Source of the DNA: Alphaproteobacteria bacterium | Lineage (GTDB): Bacteria; Pseudomonadota; Alphaproteobacteria; UBA9219 | Length of the DNA: 13,623 bases | Assembly (NCBI GenBank): GCA_028865155.1 | Contig: JAGWKW010000015.1 | Span: 1 to 13,623, forward strand | Direction of reading: 5' to 3' | Shown: positions 6,908 to 13,623 of the stretch, in pieces | Position numbering within the stretch: position 1 is the first letter of the stretch | How the letters are laid out: every line of letters starts with the position of its first letter | The notes under the pieces: model-generated | What the model was told of the DNA's origin: nothing | The model's input: only the letters and a program-made list of their open reading frames with translations | Databases searched by the model: none | Position numbers and translations under genes: made by a program

Positions 6908-7632
6908 GGAATAATTTGTCCGTCGTAATTGAAGAAAGAGCCCGTATTTTTTATGGAGATTCTGGCAATCGTCTTGCGCATTGCCGTTACGCTTTGTTCG
7001 GGCGTCAGGTTGGCGCGCGCGCCGCCCATGTCGGTTTGAACCCAGCCCGGATGCAGATTGGCGATGGCGATTTTATCAGCGCTCAGATCATGCATGATCG
7101 TTCGCATTGCGGCATTGAGCGCGGCTTTGCTGCTGCGATAGGCGACGGAGCCGCTTCCCATGTTGGCGATCGATCCCATGCCGCTCGTGATATTGACGAT
7201 TTTTTTGCCCGCGCCCTTTTTGAGTTGCGGCACAAACGCCTGCATCACCATGGCCGGCGCGACCGTGTTGATGCGAAGAACGGTCATCCATGCCGCCGTG
7301 TCTATAGTGCCGAAATTCTGGCTTGTATCGTCATTATCGTCCGGGAAATCACGGCCTCTTTTACCGGTTCCGGAATAAATTCCCGCATTGTTGATGAGCA
7401 AATCGATGGCCGCGCCTTTGAGCTTGTCCGCCAGCGCGGCGATGCTTGCGTCGTCGGCGACGTCGAGCGTTTCGATGCGGATGTTTTTATGTTCGGCGGC
7501 AAGCTTGGCGAGCGCATCCGCTTTGGCCGGATTACGGCAGCAGGCGATGACATTTTCGCCGTCACCCGCATATTGTCTGGCGAATTCGAGGCCGAGGCCG
7601 CGGTTCGCGCCGGTGATGAGGATGGTTTGCAT
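6901..7632 (-). CDS. Short-chain dehydrogenase/reductase (SDR family, C-factor-like)
   Basis: Predicted cytosolic NAD(P)H-dependent oxidoreductase of 243 residues with a classical SDR Rossmann fold. Motifs seen: nucleotide-binding TGANRGLG at 7-14, LDV at 56-58, NNAG at 81-84, catalytic Asn122, Ser150 in NITSGMGSI, and YRSSK with Tyr165 and Lys169, followed by HPGWVQTDMGG. The pattern and length resemble the CsgA/C-factor-like group, whose substrates are generally unknown. A strong SD overlaps the lysC stop codon nine bases upstream, and the 3' end overlaps the next gene by 7 bp, so it should be translated from the lysC transcript. Confidence 0.92.
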   Translation of the reverse strand: MQTILITGANRGLGLEFARQYAGDGENVIACCRNPAKADALAKLAAEHKNIRIETLDVADDASIAALADKLKGAAIDLLINNAGIYSGTGKRGRDFPDDNDDTSQNFGTIDTAAWMTVLRINTVAPAMVMQAFVPQLKKGAGKKIVNITSGMGSIANMGSGSVAYRSSKAALNAAMRTIMHDLSADKIAIANLHPGWVQTDMGGARANLTPEQSVTAMRKTIARISIKNTGSFFNYDGQIIPW

Positions 7633-7635
7633 GTT

Positions 7636-7643
7636 TCCTCCTT
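7636..7643 (-). promoter_or_regulatory. Strong Shine-Dalgarno overlapping the lysC stop codon
   Basis: On the minus strand the lysC stop TAA runs directly into GGAGGA (reading TAAGGAGGA), four bases before the dehydrogenase ATG at 7632. The overlap of stop and ribosome binding site supports reinitiation within one transcript. Confidence 0.75.
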
Positions 7644-8877
7644 AGGCCGCGTCGAGCCCGTAGGCGCTGTGCAGCGCGCGCAGCGCGAGTTCGGTGTATT
7701 CGGAGGATATCAGGACGCTGATATTGATTTCCGAGGTTTCGATGACGAGGATGTTGATGCCTTTTTCGGCCAGCACTTCGAACATTTTCGCAGCGACGCC
7801 TGCGTGGCTGCGCATGCCCGCGCCGACGAGCGAGATCTTGGTCACGTTCATGTTGCAGACAAGATCTTCATAGCCGATTTTGGCGCGCTCCTCTTCGAGG
7901 ATTTTCATCGCGCGGTCGGCCTCGTCCTTGCCGACCGTCAGCGTCGTGTCGGCGCTTTTGCCGTCGCCGGAGCCCGACTGGACGATCATGTCGATGTCGA
8001 CGCCCGCTTTGGCAAGCGGCCCAAAAATCGCGGCGACGACGCCGGGATGGTCGGGAACATGGAGCAGGGTGATGCGCGCCTGATCCTTGGTATAGGCGAT
8101 GCCCGTGACGAGATTGCTTTCCATGTTTTCATCCCCTTCCGTGACCAGAGTGCCGGGCAGGTCGCTGCCGATATCGTTGGCGAAAGTCGAAAGAACCTGA
8201 ACCGGCATGCGGTAGCGCATCGCCATTTCGACCGAGCGCACCTGCAAAACCTTCGCGCCCAAAGACGCGAGCTCGAGCATTTCTTCGTAACTGACGCGGC
8301 CCATTTTATGCGCCTTGGCGACGATGCGCGGATCGGTGGTATAGACGCCGTCGACGTCGGTATAGATGTCGCAGCGGTCAGCTTTGAGTGCGACCGCCAA
8401 AGCGACTGCAGACGTGTCCGACCCGCCGCGGCCAAGCGTGGTGATGCGTTCGTCCGCCGTCACGCCCTGAAATCCTGCCATGACCGCGACTTCGCCGTTT
8501 TCGATATGGCGGCGCACGGCGTCGGCCTGCATATCGACGATGCGCGCCTTGGCGTGGGTCTTGTCGGTGATAAGCCGCGCTTGCCACGCCTGCCACGACC
8601 GCGCGTTGAGGCCGCGCTGATGCAGCGCCAGAGCCATCAGCCCGGCCGTGACCTGTTCGCCGGTGGCAACGACCGCGTCATGTTCGCCGCGGTCGTAGCG
8701 CGGCGAAATCGCGCGGCAATAGCCGATCAACTGGTCGGTGACGCCCGCCATGGCCGAGACGACGACCGCGACCTTGTTCCCGCGCGTGATTTCGGCCGCG
8801 ACCTTGCTGGCCGCGCTTTTGATGCGTTCGATATCGCCGACGGACGTGCCGCCGAATTTCATGACGATGAGGGACAT
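7642..8877 (-). CDS. lysC: Aspartate kinase
   Basis: Phosphorylates aspartate to aspartyl phosphate, the entry to lysine, threonine, methionine and diaminopimelate synthesis. The 411-residue product is a monofunctional aspartokinase: KFGGTSVG at 7-14, TTLGRGGSDTSA at 146-157, YTDVDGVYTTDPR at 172-184 (nucleotide and aspartate binding), then two ACT regulatory domains at about 268-335 and 346-410. No homoserine dehydrogenase part is fused. In the second ACT domain the loop usually written ISTSEIK reads IETSEIN (379-385), an unusual substitution next to the typical effector site. First gene of the minus-strand run, divergent from ubiG; no strong SD before ATG 8877. A second in-frame ATG sits at residue 6, just before KFGG, but leaves too short an N-terminus. 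Confidence 0.97.
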   Translation of the reverse strand: MSLIVMKFGGTSVGDIERIKSAASKVAAEITRGNKVAVVVSAMAGVTDQLIGYCRAISPRYDRGEHDAVVATGEQVTAGLMALALHQRGLNARSWQAWQARLITDKTHAKARIVDMQADAVRRHIENGEVAVMAGFQGVTADERITTLGRGGSDTSAVALAVALKADRCDIYTDVDGVYTTDPRIVAKAHKMGRVSYEEMLELASLGAKVLQVRSVEMAMRYRMPVQVLSTFANDIGSDLPGTLVTEGDENMESNLVTGIAYTKDQARITLLHVPDHPGVVAAIFGPLAKAGVDIDMIVQSGSGDGKSADTTLTVGKDEADRAMKILEEERAKIGYEDLVCNMNVTKISLVGAGMRSHAGVAAKMFEVLAEKGINILVIETSEINISVLISSEYTELALRALHSAYGLDAA

Positions 8878-8945
8878 GGGCGATTAGGTTTAAAGGATGT
8901 TCTTTCAAAAGACTATCTGTTAAGGCGCAAACATGCTATCCGTTA

Positions 8946-9045
8946 GCGTCATTCCGGCGCAAGCCGGAATCCAGTTTCGAAACGTTCTTTTTTTGCGGCG
9001 CGGGAAAGTTTTCAAACTGGATCCCGGCTTGCGCCGGGATGACGC
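8946..9045. repeat. 100-bp inverted-repeat intergenic element
   Basis: Two 32-bp arms, 8946-8977 and 9014-9045, are complementary at 30 of 32 positions around a 36-bp spacer. Each arm holds its own hairpin: 8951-8970 (8-bp stem, GCAA loop) and 9021-9040 (8-bp stem, TTGC loop). The two differences between arms fall at positions that pair with each other inside the arm, T-A in one and C-G in the other, so both local hairpins stay perfect. The core (GTCATTCCGGCGCAAGCCGG type) is a well-known dispersed proteobacterial repeat; translated by chance it yields the VIPAQAGIQ and LDPGLRRDD peptides often annotated in error. It separates the divergent lysC and ubiG starts. Confidence 0.92.
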
Positions 9046-9090
9046 CAGTGTCGGCATTGCGCCAAGTCAAATTTCACGGTTTTTTGGTCT

Positions 9091-9819
9091 ATGTCCAGCG
9101 TCGATCCCGCAGAAATCGCCCAATTCTCGACCCATGCCGGGGATTGGTGGAATCCCGACGGCGCGCTGCGCCCGTTGCATAAACTGAACCCTGTGCGGCT
9201 CGAATATATCCGCGACCGGGTCTGCGCGCATTTTTCGCGCCAATCCGGCGGGCGCGATGCGTTCAAAGGCCTGTCCATTCTCGATGTCGGCTGCGGCGGC
9301 GGCTTGCTGTGCGAGCCGATGGCGCGGCTTGGCGCGAAAGTGACCGGGCTGGACGCGTCGAAAGAGGCGGTGGAAGAAGCGCGCCGCCATGCCGCGCTGT
9401 CGGGGCTTGCAATCGATTATCACTGCGGCGCGGTCGAGGATTTCGGCGGCGGGAAAAAATACGATGTCATTACCGCGCTTGAAATTCTCGAACATGTCGC
9501 GGACATGGATGCGCTGCTGCGCGGTATCGCGCGGCTGCTCAAACCCGGCGGGATCGCCGTGTTTTCGACCGTCAACCGCACGGCGAAAAGCTGGCTGCTT
9601 GGCGTCGTTGCGGCCGAATATCTGCTGAAATGGGTACCGCGCGGCACGCATGACTGGCGCAAATTCGTCCGGCCTTCGGAACTTGCGGCGCGGCTCGCAC
9701 AGGCCGGGCTTGAGGTCTCGAATATCGCGGGGGTCGCCTATGACCCGCTCAACGACCGATTCGATTTGCGCGACGGCGCCGTCGCGGTCAATTACATGAT
9801 GACGGCGCATAAGGCGTAG
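9091..9819 (+). CDS. ubiG: Ubiquinone biosynthesis O-methyltransferase UbiG
   Basis: SAM-dependent enzyme that carries out both O-methylations of ubiquinone biosynthesis (2-polyprenyl-6-hydroxyphenol and 3-demethylubiquinol). The 242-residue product shows the family N-terminus FSTHAGDWWNPDGALRPLHKLNPVRLEYI (12-40), class I motif LDVGCGGGLLCEPMARLGA (64-82) followed by GLDAS, motif EILEHVADM in the middle, and the C-terminal VPRGTHDWRKFVRPSEL that is typical of UbiG. Probably peripheral at the inner membrane in a quinone-synthesis complex. Divergent from lysC across the inverted-repeat element; no clear SD or promoter was found in 9046-9090. A weak terminator candidate follows within 30 bp. 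Confidence 0.96.
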   Translation: MSSVDPAEIAQFSTHAGDWWNPDGALRPLHKLNPVRLEYIRDRVCAHFSRQSGGRDAFKGLSILDVGCGGGLLCEPMARLGAKVTGLDASKEAVEEARRHAALSGLAIDYHCGAVEDFGGGKKYDVITALEILEHVADMDALLRGIARLLKPGGIAVFSTVNRTAKSWLLGVVAAEYLLKWVPRGTHDWRKFVRPSELAARLAQAGLEVSNIAGVAYDPLNDRFDLRDGAVAVNYMMTAHKA

Positions 9820-9823
9820 CGAA

Positions 9824-9847
9824 AAGGCGACAATCGCGCTTCTTTTT
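9824..9847 (+). terminator. Candidate intrinsic terminator after ubiG
   Basis: AAGGCGA and TCGC(G)CTT form a seven-base-pair stem with one bulged G and a three-base loop, then CTTTTT. It begins five bases after the ubiG stop codon. The stem is short, so the call is tentative. Confidence 0.4.
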
Positions 9848-9955
9848 GTTCCTGAAAGCAATTCAATGCTTCCCAAAGCCTTGGTTTTTCTGTACAAGCT
9901 CGTCATTCGCACATGCCGGTTTCAAGGAATCGATACTTGAAGGGCAGCCTTTCCG

Positions 9956-9975
9956 ACACGAAATGCGTGTTTTTT
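9956..9975 (+). terminator. Second candidate terminator in the ubiG-PfpI gap
   Basis: ACACG (9956-9960) and CGTGT (9966-9970) form a 5-bp stem with an AAATG loop, followed directly by five further Ts. It lies about 70 bp before the PfpI-family gene, so it is either a back-up ubiG terminator or lies in the leader of the next gene. The rest of the 222-bp gap (9820-10041) holds no convincing gene or promoter. Confidence 0.4.
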
Positions 9976-10041
9976 GCCGAAGGCGCCGGGCTCGGCGGCG
10001 GATTTTATGACCTATGAAAACAGTAAAGGAGCAGTTCCAGT

Positions 10042-10605
10042 ATGAGTATGCTTGCCGGTAAATCGATCGCTATCCTCGCCGCCAACGGCTTCGACGAAAA
10101 CAAGATGACCGAAATTCAACGCGCCCTGACGGCGGAAAAAGGAAAGTTCAAAACCGTCGCGCCCGAAAACGGCGTCGTCAATGGCTGGCAAGGCGAGCAT
10201 TGGGGCCATTATTTCCCGGTCGATATCAATATCGGCGAAGCGCTCGGTTCCGATTTCGACATGCTGGTCATCCCCGGCGGCGAACGCGCCGTGACCAAGC
10301 TGAAAACCAATCTGCACACGCGCCGCATCGTCAACCATTTCCTCGAAGCGGGCAAACCCGTCGCCGCCACCGGCGCGGGCGTGGCGCTTTTGGCCCTGTC
10401 GCCCAAGATCGCGGGCGTTTCAGTCGCCGCGCCGGCGGATATGCATGACGAGCTGGTCGCCGCGGGCGCTGTCGTAAGCGAGGAAGGCGTGGAAACCTCC
10501 GGCGTCGTTCTGACCGCCGACGGTTCGGATGGCGCGGCCTGGGTCGAACAGGTTTTAGCCCTGTTCATGGTGCCTGCCTCCGGCGAAGAATTGCAGGCGG
10601 CCTGA
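10042..10605 (+). CDS. DJ-1/PfpI superfamily protein lacking the usual catalytic residues
   Basis: The 187-residue product has the flavodoxin-like DJ-1/PfpI fold: IAILAANGFDE (9-19), the VNGWQGEHWGHYFPVDINIGEAL segment (46-68), DMLVIPGG (73-80) and GKPVAAT at the nucleophile elbow (104-110). In active relatives such as PH1704/PfpI the elbow reads AICHGP with a Cys-His pair; here the aligned positions are Gly111-Ala112, and the partner Glu is Asp18. The family chaperone, protease or glyoxalase activities are therefore unlikely, and a binding or structural role is more plausible (inference). Start: AAAGGAG at 10025-10031 is ten bases before ATG 10042; ATG 10048 is possible but farther. Its stop overlaps the start of the downstream deacetylase gene (TGATG), so the two are probably translated together. 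Confidence 0.88.
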   Translation: MSMLAGKSIAILAANGFDENKMTEIQRALTAEKGKFKTVAPENGVVNGWQGEHWGHYFPVDINIGEALGSDFDMLVIPGGERAVTKLKTNLHTRRIVNHFLEAGKPVAATGAGVALLALSPKIAGVSVAAPADMHDELVAAGAVVSEEGVETSGVVLTADGSDGAAWVEQVLALFMVPASGEELQAA

Positions 10606-11477
10606 TGGGCGCGCCGGACGATATATCCGGCGTCGTTTCTTCCTATGTGCAGCTTGTGCGGCGGGTTTTGACCGCGCCGGATGTTGCGCCTTGCATCATT
10701 TCCGAAACTTTTCCGGCGCACGATCCGTCGCGGCCCTGCGCTTTGCTGTTTTCGCCCCATCCCGACGACGAATGCCTGACCGGCGCGCTGGCATTGCGTC
10801 TGGCGCGCGAGCAGGGGTGGCAGGTCGTCAATGTCGCCATAACTTTGGGAAGCGATGCCACGCGCCGCGCGTTGCGGAAGGCGGAGCTGGCCAGGGCCTG
10901 CGCGGTTCTGGGTTTCGATTGCATGCTGCCCGCGCCGGAAGGTTTTTCGAATGTTACGGCGGAAACGCGTGCGAAGGATGCGAAGGCGTGGGCGGCGATG
11001 GTCGCGCGCTGCGCCGATATTATTGCTCGATGCAAACCGCAGGCGGTTTTCCTGCCGCACGAAAAAGACGCGCATCCGGCGCATGTGGGTACGCATGTGC
11101 TGGCAGCCGATGCTTTGGCCGCGCAGGGCGCGGGTTTCGAATGCGCGGTGTTCGAGACGGAGTATTGGCAGCCGAACGAAACGCCGAATTATATGGTTGG
11201 CGTTGGCGAGGAAGATGTTGCGACGTTATTGTCGGCGCTTTCCTGTCCCGCGGGCGAGAATGCGCGCAATCCGTTCGATGCGCGGTTTCCCGCCTATCTG
11301 ATCGACAATGTGCGGCGCGGGGCGGAGCGCGTCGGATGCCCGGGCGCGTCGGCCCCGGCGATGGATTTTGCCGTTCTGTACCGCTATGGCGTCTGGAAGA
11401 ACGGGCGGTTCATGCCGTCGGCGCTGGGGCGCGCGGTCGGGGCAGACGAGCCTTTGCGCGCTATTTGCGACACATGA
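10605..11477 (+). CDS. PIG-L/LmbE-family deacetylase
   Basis: Predicted zinc-dependent hydrolase of the LmbE-like family, whose members remove acetyl groups from N-acetylglucosamine-type sugars (GlcNAc-PI, mycothiol and bacillithiol precursors). In the 290-residue product the zinc site is visible: HPDDE at 52-56 after a hydrophobic strand (ALLFS) and PHEKDAHPAHVGTH at 151-164, giving His and Asp ligands. No signal peptide or membrane helix is seen, so it should act in the cytosol. The start ATG shares one base with the stop of the PfpI-like gene. The natural substrate cannot be inferred; no glycosyltransferase is adjacent. It ends 9 bp from the stop of the convergent 539-residue gene, with no terminator between. 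Confidence 0.9.
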   Translation: MGAPDDISGVVSSYVQLVRRVLTAPDVAPCIISETFPAHDPSRPCALLFSPHPDDECLTGALALRLAREQGWQVVNVAITLGSDATRRALRKAELARACAVLGFDCMLPAPEGFSNVTAETRAKDAKAWAAMVARCADIIARCKPQAVFLPHEKDAHPAHVGTHVLAADALAAQGAGFECAVFETEYWQPNETPNYMVGVGEEDVATLLSALSCPAGENARNPFDARFPAYLIDNVRRGAERVGCPGASAPAMDFAVLYRYGVWKNGRFMPSALGRAVGADEPLRAICDT

Positions 11478-11486
11478 TCGGAAAAA

Positions 11487-13106
11487 TCAGGGCGGCGGCG
11501 GTTCGCCGGGAGATTTCGGTTTTCCGCCGCGCGGCCTGCCGGGAGGGATGGCCCCAGCCTCGGTGAGAGCCTGCGCCGCTTCTTCGCATCCATTCTTTGT
11601 CGCCTGTTCCAGCAAACCGCTAAGCCGCCAGTCGAAACGTCTCAGGAAATACGCCTTGCTTGTGGGCTCGGCCAATATGCCGGCAAGGAAGCGGCCGCGG
11701 GTCTTGTCGTCCGCAAACGGATCGCTATGCAGGGCGGAGAAATTTTCATCCTCGATGGCGCGTTGCACGATCCGGGGGTCGGTGACGCTTATCCAGGCTG
11801 CGAAATCCTTCACCGATGCGGCGGGGCGGTTTTTCATGATGACAAGAAGGTTGCGGGAAAGCTGCGGGTTCACATAAGGCTCGTTCGCTGCATGCCGAGG
11901 TTTCTTCTCGCGGATCGTATCGAGGAAACGTATAAAATTGGCTGTCCCGGTGCTGGACGCGACGGTCGCCTCGCGGAGGAATTGCCGCACATAGGCATAA
12001 GTATTCGGCCAATCATGCGCCATATCGAGCCCATACCTGCCGGCGTTCATGGCTTCCGCGCCGAGTTCGGAAAAAGCCTCGTGGCGCCCATCCGATGGAT
12101 TGTCCGGCCGGGCGTAATAGGCGTAATCCTTCTCATAGGCACCTTCATAGCCGCCGAGCGCGGCAAGATCTTTTTCGTATGCTTCCCTGAATTGCCAGCT
12201 GTCGCTGACAAGCGGCAAGCCGAAAAGCGCGGTGCTGTCGTTGAGCGCGTGAAACGCTTCGTGGTGAACGGAACCCGGAACGCCTGCCAGCGGCGCGGGA
12301 AAATACAGGCTGTCTATAATGTTGGAAACCGTCGGCTTGTATTCGTAAATGCCGGGCCGTACGGCATGAATGAATTCAGAAAATGCGACTATGTTGGTTT
12401 TCGCATTGCTATCAAGTTCGTACAAGGCGTGGCGTTGGTTGATCCGGGTTCGGGGATCGGCAGCCGTCGGGGTATAGATTGTGTCGCGCTCCGAGGGGAA
12501 CAGGTCATCCATCGTTTGTCCGACCTTTACTTTGGTGTCGGCGAATTCCAGAATCGCCCGGAGGCCTGCAGGGATTCGGTTCCAGTTGTCGACAACGGCC
12601 TGGCGGAATCCCAAGGTCGTCGAACCTATAAATTCAATCGGTTCCCGTTCTTTGTCCTCTTGGCGCGGGGCGGGCGTAGCACGCAGGAAAGTGCTGACGG
12701 CGACGAGCCGGTCTTGGGGCGGCAGGTCGCCGCTTCCGACCGCGCGCCGGATTGTCCATGCATGTCGCAGCGTTTGCGGCAGAGCCCATTTTTCCGTTTT
12801 GCTTGCTTCGCGGGCGGTGTTCAGGATGGTATCCGTTTTTCGCGCTTTCTTCCCAAGAAAGCGGTCGCCAAGAAGAAATCCCGTCACGGCGCCGGTGACC
12901 CCCGACAGTCCAAGAAAACCGAACGCCATAGGCGCGCCAACCAGATGGGGAAAGCCTGGCGTCAGAGCCATAAAAAGCTGGCTGGTTCCAACGCCCATGA
13001 CAAGCTCTGGCGCAATTCTGGCCATCAGGCCGGCTTGATGGGAGCGGATGTAGGCGCAACATTCGCGCCCGGCTTGTTTGATTTGGGAAAGAAGCAGCAT
13101 CGTCAA
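11487..13106 (-). CDS. Predicted membrane-anchored HExxH metallopeptidase with ATLF-like motif
   Basis: Unknown 539-residue protein with a recognisable peptidase core. About 34-82 is hydrophobic (two likely membrane helices separated by a Pro/Gly turn). Residues 200-290 lead into VHHEAFHALND, the zinc motif HEAFH at 282-286 followed by D290; then FREAYEKDLAAL (307-318) and DGRHEAFSELGAEAM (339-353), where E343 or E347 would be the third ligand. This order (HExxH..D, then Y/D-rich helix, then ExFxE) is that of anthrax-lethal-factor-like (ATLF/PPEP) domains. The C-terminal ~180 residues are helical with a Pro-rich end. Substrate unknown. Start: the frame begins TTG 13106 or ATG 13100; neither has a strong SD. 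A promoter lies upstream at 13167-13194. Assignment to the ATLF group is inference from motifs. Confidence 0.8.
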   Translation of the reverse strand: MTMLLLSQIKQAGRECCAYIRSHQAGLMARIAPELVMGVGTSQLFMALTPGFPHLVGAPMAFGFLGLSGVTGAVTGFLLGDRFLGKKARKTDTILNTAREASKTEKWALPQTLRHAWTIRRAVGSGDLPPQDRLVAVSTFLRATPAPRQEDKEREPIEFIGSTTLGFRQAVVDNWNRIPAGLRAILEFADTKVKVGQTMDDLFPSERDTIYTPTAADPRTRINQRHALYELDSNAKTNIVAFSEFIHAVRPGIYEYKPTVSNIIDSLYFPAPLAGVPGSVHHEAFHALNDSTALFGLPLVSDSWQFREAYEKDLAALGGYEGAYEKDYAYYARPDNPSDGRHEAFSELGAEAMNAGRYGLDMAHDWPNTYAYVRQFLREATVASSTGTANFIRFLDTIREKKPRHAANEPYVNPQLSRNLLVIMKNRPAASVKDFAAWISVTDPRIVQRAIEDENFSALHSDPFADDKTRGRFLAGILAEPTSKAYFLRRFDWRLSGLLEQATKNGCEEAAQALTEAGAIPPGRPRGGKPKSPGEPPPP

Positions 13107-13166
13107 TATCTTGCTGAAAATGTCTTATGAACAATGGGGCAAGTGTAGCCCATAATCATGCAATTA

Positions 13167-13194
13167 ATTATAAATATGTAGATTGTTATGTAAA
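13167..13194 (-). promoter_or_regulatory. Sigma70-type promoter for the metallopeptidase gene
   Basis: Reading the minus strand, TTTACA (13194-13189) and TATAAT (13172-13167) are separated by 16 bases in a strongly AT-rich stretch. The -10 box is a full consensus match and the -35 box is one base off. Transcription would start near 13160 and give a leader of about 55 bases before the start codon. The stretch is intergenic, downstream of the partial binding-protein gene. Confidence 0.6.
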
Positions 13195-13220
13195 AACAAA
13201 AGGATAGATGTGGCGGGGCG

Positions 13221-13623
13221 TTATGGCGCGACAGGCTGTGGGTTGCGCAGGAAAAGGCGCGTCGCGTCGTATTTTTTCAGGATCGCGTCGAGCGTGCCAT
13301 CATACTCGATATTCATCAAGGTGTTGTCGATCATGCTTTTGAAAGGCATGTCTTTGGGCGGCAGCAGCATGACGGTCGGGAACACAGTAACCGGCGCATT
13401 CGGAAAGGCGGATTTGATTTTGCCCGGATTGGCGCGCATGTAAGAATCCGCCGTCGCACTGTCGAGGACGACGAAATCCGCCTTGCCGGTCAGCAGGTCT
13501 TGAATCGTGTTCGCACTGCTGTCCATTTCGGGCAGCGTGGTTTTTCTGGCTTTGGGAAAACGGCGGTTGATGATGGGGCCGTCGGCGCTGCCGTCGATGG
13601 TCGAGACGGCGTAACGCGCATCG
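13221..13623 (-). CDS. Periplasmic solute-binding-protein-like, C-terminal part (5' truncated by window edge)
   Basis: The minus-strand frame is open from the window edge to TAA at 13223-13221 and gives about 133 residues. The pattern fits lobe 2 of a family 3 extracellular solute-binding protein (type 2 periplasmic binding fold): YAVSTIDGSADGPIINRRFPKA near the start of the visible part, then STLPEM-like/NTIQDLLTGKADFVVLDSATADSYM, a TVFPTVMLLPPKDMPFKSMIDNTL strand-helix unit and a final LDAILKKYDATRLF helix. Such proteins deliver amino acids or other small ligands to ABC transporters, or act as sensor domains. The signal peptide and lobe 1 are outside the window, so the ligand and any fusion cannot be judged. 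The ATG at 13526 is internal. Confidence 0.8.
   Translation of the reverse strand, partial: DARYAVSTIDGSADGPIINRRFPKARKTTLPEMDSSANTIQDLLTGKADFVVLDSATADSYMRANPGKIKSAFPNAPVTVFPTVMLLPPKDMPFKSMIDNTLMNIEYDGTLDAILKKYDATRLFLRNPQPVAP

Noticed and set aside
6844..8946. A 700-codon plus-strand open frame
   Set aside because: It is antisense to lysC, the dehydrogenase and part of the oxidoreductase, whose minus-strand products carry full family motifs. The translation is low-complexity Arg/Asp/His-rich, as expected from the complement of GC-rich codons.
8933..9187. An 84-codon plus-strand frame giving VIPAQAGIQ ... LDPGLRRDD
   Set aside because: This is the classic false protein produced by the dispersed inverted repeat; it also overlaps the ubiG start in another frame.
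9067..9912. A 281-codon minus-strand frame
   Set aside because: Antisense to ubiG, which has complete methyltransferase motifs.
9865..9945. A 24-codon open frame between ubiG and the PfpI-like gene
   Set aside because: No ribosome binding site and no recognisable peptide features; consistent with chance.
11727..13130. A 467-codon plus-strand open frame opposite the metallopeptidase
   Set aside because: No recognisable motif and a shadow-type composition; the minus-strand frame has the HEAFH and downstream Glu motifs, membrane segments and a promoter.

Overview
The window looks like a moderately GC-rich chromosomal segment of an alphaproteobacterium. The support is a C-terminal ETF:ubiquinone oxidoreductase, a ubiquinone-pathway UbiG divergent from aspartokinase LysC, and a RodZ-IspG ... 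PrfA ... PrmC housekeeping block. I cannot fix the order; Rhodospirillales or Micavibrio-like lineages would fit, but this is inference. No rRNA, tRNA, CRISPR array, integrase or transposase was seen.

Layout. At the left edge (1-215, +) is the end of ETF-QO. It is followed directly by a 145-bp near-perfect palindrome (215-359) and then by prmC on the minus strand (372-1217). A palindrome-rich gap of 325 bp (1218-1542) precedes a small plus-strand membrane-protein gene (1543-1815), which converges on prfA. From 8877 down to 1822 the minus strand carries a tight run: lysC, a short-chain dehydrogenase, a nitronate monooxygenase-like flavoprotein, rodZ, ispG, an unknown 171-residue protein and prfA. 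Spacing is close in most places (7-bp overlap, 6-bp and 9-bp gaps), which suggests cotranscription. The unknown gene occupies the place where hisS often lies in related genomes.

An inverted-repeat element (8946-9045) separates lysC from the divergent ubiG (9091-9819, +). Two weak intrinsic-terminator candidates follow. Then comes a coupled plus-strand pair (stop and start overlap): a DJ-1/PfpI-family protein whose three usual catalytic residues are replaced, and a PIG-L/LmbE-type deacetylase (10042-11477). Converging on it is a 539-residue minus-strand protein with N-terminal hydrophobic segments and an HEAFH zinc-peptidase motif in an ATLF-like context; it has a recognisable sigma70-type promoter. 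The right edge holds the 3' end of a periplasmic-binding-protein-like gene on the minus strand.

Most genes are ordinary metabolism and translation: lysine/threonine family biosynthesis, isoprenoid and ubiquinone synthesis, and release-factor production and modification. The parts worth attention are the predicted membrane-anchored metallopeptidase, the catalytically degenerate PfpI protein coupled to a deacetylase, the two palindromic elements, and the unknown gene between ispG and prfA.
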